A stretch of 11,368 nucleotides of DNA from Porticoccus sp. (GTDB lineage: Bacteria; Pseudomonadota; Gammaproteobacteria; Pseudomonadales; Porticoccaceae). The notes beneath the pieces were generated by a model. That model saw nothing but the letters and a program-made list of their open reading frames with translations. It did no database searches and was not told where the DNA came from. The translations under genes were made by a program, and so were the position numbers. The stretch covers positions 1-11,368 of the forward strand of contig NYXF01000103.1 of the NCBI GenBank assembly GCA_002685455.1, given 5' to 3'. Below, piece by piece: positions 6,597 to 11,368 of this stretch; within the stretch, counting starts at the first letter, position 1; each line of letters opens with the position of its first letter.

Positions 6597-7142
6597 ATGC
6601 AAATCATTGAAAATGACACATACTTGCCTCAATATGTTGATCCTAGAAGATTATCAGCACAAGGGAAAACATTAACTGGATCGGTTGATTCTAAACTGCT
6701 CAGTAGAGTAAGAGGTGCTGTCACAGAGATAAGCTCTGCAATAAATGTAAATATGTCATTTTACCTAGAAGACCAAGGTCGTAGGGTTGTAAATATTAGG
6801 GCTTCAGTTCCTGTAAAAGTAATCTGCCAGAGATGTCTATCTAAAATGTCCCTAAAATTAGAATGTGATACAATTCTCTGTATTGTGTGGAATGACGACG
6901 AAGCAATCGCTCTACCTAAAAATTTAGAAGCATGGATTGTTTCTGAGAATAAAGCTAATTTAATAGATTTAATCGAAGAAGAATTGTTATTGGCATTGCC
7001 ATTTGTTTCATACCATAATGAAAAAGAATGCAGTAATATATCTTTTAAAAATTGGTCTTCTGAGTCGAAAGAAAAAATTAACGAAGTCGAGATAAAACAT
7101 AATCCTTTTCAAGCTCTTAAAAGCATGAAGGAAAAAATATAA
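6597..7142 (+). CDS. yceD: YceD/DUF177 family protein, 23S rRNA accumulation factor
   Basis: YceD is a small conserved protein encoded next to rpmF and implicated in 23S rRNA accumulation or processing; its mechanism is not settled. Seen here are the CQRC motif (residues 55-58 of the chosen protein), the acidic LIDLIEEELLLALP segment and the C-terminal NPFQALKSMK motif, all typical. The frame is open from an ATG at 6528. The ATG at 6597 (181 aa) is chosen because the family aligns from there (MQIIENDTYLPQYVDPRRL against the 173-aa E. coli protein). The upstream 23 codons are unlike the family, have no Shine-Dalgarno and overlap a near-consensus promoter. The chosen start also lacks a Shine-Dalgarno, consistent with leaderless initiation. 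rpmF follows after 20 bp, as in nearly all gammaproteobacteria. Confidence 0.93.
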   Translation: MQIIENDTYLPQYVDPRRLSAQGKTLTGSVDSKLLSRVRGAVTEISSAINVNMSFYLEDQGRRVVNIRASVPVKVICQRCLSKMSLKLECDTILCIVWNDDEAIALPKNLEAWIVSENKANLIDLIEEELLLALPFVSYHNEKECSNISFKNWSSESKEKINEVEIKHNPFQALKSMKEKI

Positions 7143-7162
7143 AAAATAATTAGGAGTAATTC

Positions 7163-7342
7163 ATGGCTGTTCAAAAAAGCAAGGTAACTAGAGCAAGACG
7201 CGGCATGCGTCGATCTCATGACGCTCTATCTGAGCCTGCATTAGCAACTGACTCAGTTAGCGGTGAAAAACATTACAGGCACCATGTAACTAAGGATGGT
7301 TTTTATCGTGGGAAAAAAATTCCTGAAGTTTCTAGTGACTAA
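7163..7342 (+). CDS. rpmF: 50S ribosomal protein L32
   Basis: The protein has 59 residues. It starts [20 protein letters not shown] and contains [20 protein letters not shown], the signature of bacterial L32 (57 aa in E. coli). It is a basic protein of the large subunit near the peptidyl transferase region. A TAGGAG Shine-Dalgarno (7151-7156) lies 6 nt before the ATG, the clearest ribosome site in this operon, as expected for a ribosomal protein. This is the Cys-free form of L32, lacking the CxxC zinc ribbon. It lies between yceD and plsX in the standard order, so ribosome and lipid synthesis share one transcript. Confidence 0.98.
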   Translation: MAVQKSKVTRARRGMRRSHDALSEPALATDSVSGEKHYRHHVTKDGFYRGKKIPEVSSD

Positions 7343-7368
7343 TTGCACTTCTAGTTGATAATAATTCT

Positions 7369-8418
7369 TTGACTGATTTTTTGCGCTTAGCAGTTGATGC
7401 AATGGGTGGTGACTCTGGAGTCAGTGTCACTATACCTGCTTCTTTGTTTTTTCTAAAAAATAATCCATCAGTATTTATTAGTTTTTATGGCGACTCAACT
7501 GAAATAAAAGCTCAGCTTTCAGATTACTCTGATATATTGAAAGCCGTGAGTGATCGCTTTGATGTAGTTCATTGTAAGTCAGAAGTTTCAATCAAAGAAA
7601 AGCCATCTTATTCTATAAGAAATAAAAAAAATACATCAATGTGGTGCGCAATAGAATCTCTTTCTAATAATATTAATTCAGCCTGTGTTAGTTCTGGAAA
7701 TACTGGCTCTTTAATGGCTATTTCTTTGCAAAAAATTGGTTGCATAAAGGGTATAAGTCGTCCAGCAATCTGTTCTAAAATTCCAACATCTAACAGTTCG
7801 CTTAATGGCCATACATATCTGCTAGATCTGGGTGCTAACGTAGAATGCTCAGCAAAAAAATTACATCAGTTCTCACTAATGGCGTCACGCATGATCTCGG
7901 TAATTCATCATATCGATTTGCCTAGCGTAGCTCTATTGAATATTGGTGTTGAGGAAACGAAAGGTCATGAAGAGCTCTGGAATGCTGCAAAATTATTAAA
8001 GGCTGATAAAAATATAAACTATGTTGGTTTTATTGAAGGTAACTCTATTTTTAAAGATGAAGTGAATATTGTGGTATGCGACGGATTTACTGGTAATATT
8101 TCTATAAAGACGATGGAGGGTTTTGCAGAATTATCACATCAATATTTAAATAATGAATTATCTCTTAGCTTTTTTGGTAAGCTTGGAAAACTTATAGCAA
8201 ACGCACCTTTAAAGAAGTTTTATAAAAAGCTGGATCCCTCTCAATATAATGGTGCAAGCTTTTTAGGCCTAAGGAAAGTGGTTGTAAAAAGTCATGGAAA
8301 TTCAAGTATTGATGGATTTTATGCTGCGCTCAAATCAGCGATGATTGAGGTCAAACTCAGTCTTCCTGATAGAATTGAGCAAATATTTATAGAACATGTT
8401 GAATTTGCGGAAGACTAG
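7369..8418 (+). CDS. plsX: Phosphate acyltransferase PlsX
   Basis: PlsX converts acyl-ACP and phosphate to acyl-phosphate, the acyl donor for PlsY in phosphatidic acid synthesis. It is a peripheral membrane enzyme. Conserved blocks seen in the 349-aa product are LAVDAMGGD, SSGNTGSLM, LLDLGANVEC, LLNIGVEETKG, CDGFTGNISIKTMEG, and near the end QYNGASFLGL followed by VVKSHG. The start is a TTG at 7369. Counting from it, TDFLRLAVDAMGGD aligns with the E. coli N-terminus MTRLTLALDVMGGD. There is no in-frame ATG, GTG or TTG upstream before a stop at 7336. No convincing Shine-Dalgarno precedes it, so initiation probably depends on coupling to rpmF 26 bp upstream and may be weak. fabD follows directly with no fabH between, as in Pseudomonas. 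Confidence 0.97.
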   Translation: MTDFLRLAVDAMGGDSGVSVTIPASLFFLKNNPSVFISFYGDSTEIKAQLSDYSDILKAVSDRFDVVHCKSEVSIKEKPSYSIRNKKNTSMWCAIESLSNNINSACVSSGNTGSLMAISLQKIGCIKGISRPAICSKIPTSNSSLNGHTYLLDLGANVECSAKKLHQFSLMASRMISVIHHIDLPSVALLNIGVEETKGHEELWNAAKLLKADKNINYVGFIEGNSIFKDEVNIVVCDGFTGNISIKTMEGFAELSHQYLNNELSLSFFGKLGKLIANAPLKKFYKKLDPSQYNGASFLGLRKVVVKSHGNSSIDGFYAALKSAMIEVKLSLPDRIEQIFIEHVEFAED

Positions 8419-8453
8419 ATACTTATAAAAAAATGTAATGTTGGGGTTTTTTC

Positions 8454-9407
8454 ATGAAAAAAAATGATTTTTGTAAAAATTTAGGTCTTATTTTTCCAGG
8501 TCAGGGATCACAAAGAATTGGTATGTTGTCTGATTTAGCAAAAAACCACTCGGTCATAATAGAAACTTTTAAGGAGGCTAATGATGCTCTTAAATATGAT
8601 TTATGGGATTTATCACAAAACGGAACTAAAGAAGATATCCTCCTTACCGAGCGCACACAACCACTCTTACTAACAGCTAGTGTAGCGATATGGAAATTAT
8701 GGTGCCAACTTAACGGCCCCACACCCGGATATATGGCTGGACACAGCTTAGGTGAATGGTCTGCCCTTGTCTGCTCCGGTGTTATAAATTTTGATGATGC
8801 TGTAAGAATTGTAAGAAAAAGGGGAGCTTACATGCAGAATGCAGTACCTTTAGGAGAAGGCGCTATGGCAGCAGTCATTGGCCTTGATGACGAAATCATT
8901 AAGTCCGTCTGCTTAGAGAGTTGTAAAGGCCAGGAAGTTACAGCAGTAAATTTTAATTCACCAGGGCAAGTCGTTATAGCAGGGAATAAAGAAGCGGTTC
9001 ATAGAGCTATGGCTAGATGTAAGGAGATTGGTGCAAAGAGAATCTTACCAATACCAGTGAGTGCACCTTTCCATACGAATTTAATGAGGCCAGCTGCACA
9101 AAAATTATCAGAGGATATAAACAAAATAAAATTTTCTGCACCATCAATACCAATAGTCCATAATATAAATGCTAAAACCCAATTAGAACCGGATTCAATA
9201 AAAGAGTTGATGATAGAGCAAATTTTCAAACCTGTATTATGGGTTGACTGTGTAAAAACTATGGTAAATAGTGGGGTAACTAATATCGTCGAATGCGGTG
9301 CTGGAAAAGTTTTGAGTGGGCTATGTAAGAGGATTAATAGCTCTTTATGTGTTTACTCCACTGAAGATGAGTCCGCATTAAATCAGACTTTATCTAGTTT
9401 TAAGTGA
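8454..9407 (+). CDS. fabD: Malonyl-CoA:ACP transacylase FabD
   Basis: FabD transfers malonyl from CoA to the phosphopantetheine arm of AcpP, the commitment of malonyl units to type II fatty-acid synthesis. The 317-aa protein has the oxyanion-loop motif FPGQGSQ (Q17), the nucleophile elbow GHSLGEWSALV (S98), R123 that binds the malonyl carboxylate (E. coli R117), the catalytic H207 in PVSAPFHTNLM, and the VECGAGKVLSGL block near the C-terminus. These match E. coli FabD (309 aa). The ATG is preceded by a weak GGGG Shine-Dalgarno at 8443-8446, 7 nt upstream. It lies 35 bp after plsX and 33 bp before fabG, clearly in one operon, and its partner AcpP is encoded just downstream. Confidence 0.98.
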   Translation: MKKNDFCKNLGLIFPGQGSQRIGMLSDLAKNHSVIIETFKEANDALKYDLWDLSQNGTKEDILLTERTQPLLLTASVAIWKLWCQLNGPTPGYMAGHSLGEWSALVCSGVINFDDAVRIVRKRGAYMQNAVPLGEGAMAAVIGLDDEIIKSVCLESCKGQEVTAVNFNSPGQVVIAGNKEAVHRAMARCKEIGAKRILPIPVSAPFHTNLMRPAAQKLSEDINKIKFSAPSIPIVHNINAKTQLEPDSIKELMIEQIFKPVLWVDCVKTMVNSGVTNIVECGAGKVLSGLCKRINSSLCVYSTEDESALNQTLSSFK

Positions 9408-9440
9408 AAAGTATTTCTTTATTTAATAAGGATTTTAAAT

Positions 9441-10184
9441 ATGAGTTTTGAAGATAAAATTGCTCTAGTTACTGGGGCAAGCAGAGGTATAGGTGCTGCT
9501 ATAGCAAATAGTCTCGGATCGTTTGGAGCAACAGTAGTTGGTACAGCAACCTCTAGTGATGGAGCAAAAAAAATATCAGAACGATTTAAAAATCTAAATA
9601 TTAAAGGTGAGGGACATATACTTAATGTTAGTGATTCAGATTCTGTTGAAAATATTATAGCTTCGATTAAAGCTAAATATGAAGCACCCTCAATTTTAAT
9701 TAATAATGCTGGAATCACTAAAGATAATATTTTGTTACGCATGAAAGATGAAGAGTGGCTGGATGTAATGGATACAAATCTAAATGCTATCTATCGACTT
9801 TCTAAAGCCTGTCTTAGAGGTATGACCAAAGCCCGCTGGGGTAGAATCATTACAATTGGTTCTGTTGTTGCTTCAACTGGTAACCCAGGTCAGACCAATT
9901 ATTCAGCAACAAAAGCAGGTGTTCTTGGTTTTACCAAATCATTAGCTAGAGAATTAGGCCCAAGAAATATTACAGTAAATTGTATATCTCCTGGTTTCAT
10001 AGATACAGATATGACTAAAAATCTCCCAGAAGCAACTCGTGAAGAACTTTTAACTTCAGTTCCATTAGGAAGATTCGGAAGTCCCGAGGAGGTGGCAGAA
10101 GTTGTAAGTTTTCTTGCTGGAGACACTGGAGCGTACATTACTGGGGAAAATATCCATGTTAATGGAGGCATGTATATGCCATAA
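9441..10184 (+). CDS. fabG: 3-oxoacyl-[ACP] reductase FabG
   Basis: FabG performs the NADPH-dependent reduction of 3-ketoacyl-ACP to 3-hydroxyacyl-ACP in fatty-acid elongation. The 247-aa protein is a classical short-chain dehydrogenase. It has the nucleotide-binding TGASRGIG (11-18), NNAG (88-91), and the catalytic tetrad N113, S141, Y154 and K158 (YSATK). The C-terminal ITGENIHVNGGMYM is characteristic of FabG. TAAGGA at 9427-9432 with 8-nt spacing supports the ATG at 9441. Position between fabD and acpP distinguishes it from other SDRs of similar sequence. Length is close to E. coli (244 aa). A 216-bp gap separates it from acpP, which probably has its own promoter. Confidence 0.97.
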   Translation: MSFEDKIALVTGASRGIGAAIANSLGSFGATVVGTATSSDGAKKISERFKNLNIKGEGHILNVSDSDSVENIIASIKAKYEAPSILINNAGITKDNILLRMKDEEWLDVMDTNLNAIYRLSKACLRGMTKARWGRIITIGSVVASTGNPGQTNYSATKAGVLGFTKSLARELGPRNITVNCISPGFIDTDMTKNLPEATREELLTSVPLGRFGSPEEVAEVVSFLAGDTGAYITGENIHVNGGMYMP

Positions 10185-10190
10185 ACCACT

Positions 10191-10202
10191 GTTATATAAC
10201 AA
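10191..10202. repeat. Palindromic site just after fabG
   Basis: TGTTATATAACA (10190-10201) is a perfect 12-bp palindrome directly after the fabG stop and upstream of the candidate acpP promoter. It could be an operator, but it does not match the FadR or FabR consensus. In AT-rich DNA chance occurrence is quite possible. Confidence 0.25.
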
Positions 10203-10226
10203 TAAATAATGTATTTTTCTGAAATG

Positions 10227-10256
10227 CTTACAAGGCGTGTTATTTCGATGTAAAAT
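10227..10256 (+). promoter_or_regulatory. Candidate acpP promoter
   Basis: CTTACA (10227-10232, 4/6 to the -35) and TAAAAT (10251-10256, 5/6 to the -10) are 18 bp apart. The predicted start near 10263 would give acpP an mRNA leader of about 138 nt. A separate acpP promoter in the fabG-acpP gap is known in E. coli and suits the need for very high AcpP levels. The match is moderate. Confidence 0.4.
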
Positions 10257-10385
10257 GCGGCACAGTAAGACAATAATTTAATTATTTATTTGTTCCCAGT
10301 AATGGATAATTTATTTTTGGAACTTTTGAAGTTAAAAGTATCTAACTTAACTTAATATATAAAGTCAGTTACTTTAAAGACATAG

Positions 10386-10637
<252 letters not shown>

Positions 10638-10650
10638 ATTAAGAAACTTT

Positions 10651-10680
10651 AAAAAAACCGCTTATATAGGCGGTTTTTTT
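10651..10680 (+). terminator. Strong intrinsic terminator of acpP
   Basis: A perfect 11-bp inverted repeat, seven A plus CCGC (10651-10661) with GCGG plus seven T (10670-10680), encloses an 8-nt loop. The stem can extend by a G-U and a U-A pair to a 4-nt loop. The GC core followed by seven T forms a classic rho-independent terminator 13 bp after the acpP stop. The A-run on the left would let it work on the minus strand as well. Confidence 0.93.
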
Positions 10681-10718
10681 GTGCCTGCAATTTTTTTTAA
10701 TTTTTGTTTTAATTAGGT

Positions 10719-11368
10719 ATGAAATTAAATCATAAAGCTTTATCGACAATAAATGGTCAAGTTGAGACTAAGATTTCGATCACAGATCGAGGTCTTGCTT
10801 ACGGTCACGGAGTATTTGAAACAGTGAGAGTTTCAAAGAGTGCAGCTTCTTTACTTAATCTACATATAGCTCGACTAGTTAATGGTTCAAAAACGTTAGG
10901 TATATCTATCGATGAAGTCTTAGTAGAAAAATACTTTTATGACCTTCTTCGCCTAAGTCACACAGATGGTATTGTAAAAATAATTATTACAGCCGGAAGT
11001 TCACAAAGAGGTTATGCATATAATAAACCACAGGGCACTTGTTATATAATGCAATGGTTCGCTATTTCCCCTATTCCTTTATCAATCAAAAATGATGGGG
11101 CTGCATTAAAAAAATGTAATTATCGTTTACCCCATTCTGATAAACTGGCTGGTTTAAAGCATCTAAATCGGCTTGATCAAATAATTGCAAGGGCAGAATG
11201 GTCTGATGAGTTTTATGATGGATTAATGTTAGATCAAGATGATAATATTATTGAATGCACGAGTAATAACGTCTTTATCTTAAAAGACGAAATCTGGGCA
11301 ACTCCTAAAATCGATAGATGTGGTGTTGCAGGAGTCATGCGAGAATATTTAATGAGCGAATTGTTGCC
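10719..11368 (+). CDS. pabC: Aminodeoxychorismate lyase PabC, 3' end outside window
   Basis: PabC is the PLP enzyme that splits 4-amino-4-deoxychorismate into p-aminobenzoate and pyruvate for folate synthesis. The 216 residues visible (family length about 270) show the fold-type IV PLP pattern. ITDRGLAYGHGVFETVRV (21-38) is N-terminal. The PLP lysine K147 lies in LAGLKHLNRLDQ, and this KHLNRL form is typical of PabC rather than of branched-chain aminotransferases. E179 lies in IIECTSNNVF (177-186), and GVAGVMREYL follows near the window edge. The ATG at 10719 has only AGG at 10715-10717, too close for a normal Shine-Dalgarno, and an upstream in-frame stop rules out an earlier start. It lies 38 bp past the acpP terminator, leaving little room for a promoter. 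In relatives fabF would separate it from acpP. Confidence 0.95.
   Translation, partial: MKLNHKALSTINGQVETKISITDRGLAYGHGVFETVRVSKSAASLLNLHIARLVNGSKTLGISIDEVLVEKYFYDLLRLSHTDGIVKIIITAGSSQRGYAYNKPQGTCYIMQWFAISPIPLSIKNDGAALKKCNYRLPHSDKLAGLKHLNRLDQIIARAEWSDEFYDGLMLDQDDNIIECTSNNVFILKDEIWATPKIDRCGVAGVMREYLMSELL

Noticed and set aside
8419..8453. Absence of fabH between plsX and fabD
   Set aside because: E. coli has fabH here, but Pseudomonas-type clusters do not, so it is expected for this gene order and not a notable loss.

Overview
This is an AT-rich chromosomal segment of a gammaproteobacterium, probably a compact-genome aquatic lineage. The inference rests on the gene order rne < > rluC - HAD phosphatase - maf - yceD - rpmF - plsX - fabD - fabG - acpP - pabC. 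That is the Pseudomonas-type version of the conserved rne / fatty-acid-synthesis neighbourhood, here without sppA, fabH and fabF. The proteins keep the gammaproteobacterial signatures, but genus cannot be read from the sequence alone.

Layout. Positions 1-562 hold the end of a metal-binding (HMA/MerP-like) protein and an overlapping small MerT-like membrane protein, both on +. A tRNA-Ser(UGA) gene with its own candidate promoter lies on -, followed by rne (RNase E, 870 aa) on -. A 673-bp gene-free divergent region (3484-4156) separates rne from rluC. Read on the rne strand it contains several hairpins, one of them terminator-like, so it probably serves as a long regulatory leader, as in other gammaproteobacteria. 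rluC and a HAD phosphatase follow on +, almost abutting. maf/yceF is on - and diverges from yceD. From yceD onward everything is on +: yceD-rpmF (23S rRNA/ribosome related), then plsX-fabD-fabG-acpP (phospholipid and fatty-acid synthesis). A strong intrinsic terminator closes acpP, and the 5' part of pabC (folate synthesis) runs off the window.

The genes link RNA processing, ribosome maturation (rne, rluC, yceD, rpmF) and membrane lipid synthesis (plsX, fabD, fabG, acpP), an old growth-linked cluster. FabD loads malonyl groups onto the AcpP carrier, FabG reduces the 3-ketoacyl-ACP, and PlsX converts finished acyl-ACP to acyl-phosphate for phospholipid synthesis.

No wholly new system is evident; this is mostly a core-genome region. 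The observations most worth checking are: a near-consensus promoter that would make the yceD-rpmF-plsX operon start as an almost leaderless mRNA; the structured rne leader with a terminator-like hairpin; loss of fabF from between acpP and pabC; two NDPR motifs and a membrane-helix-like segment in the divergent tail of RNase E; a roughly 23-residue insertion in the Maf protein; and a UUG start without a visible Shine-Dalgarno for plsX.
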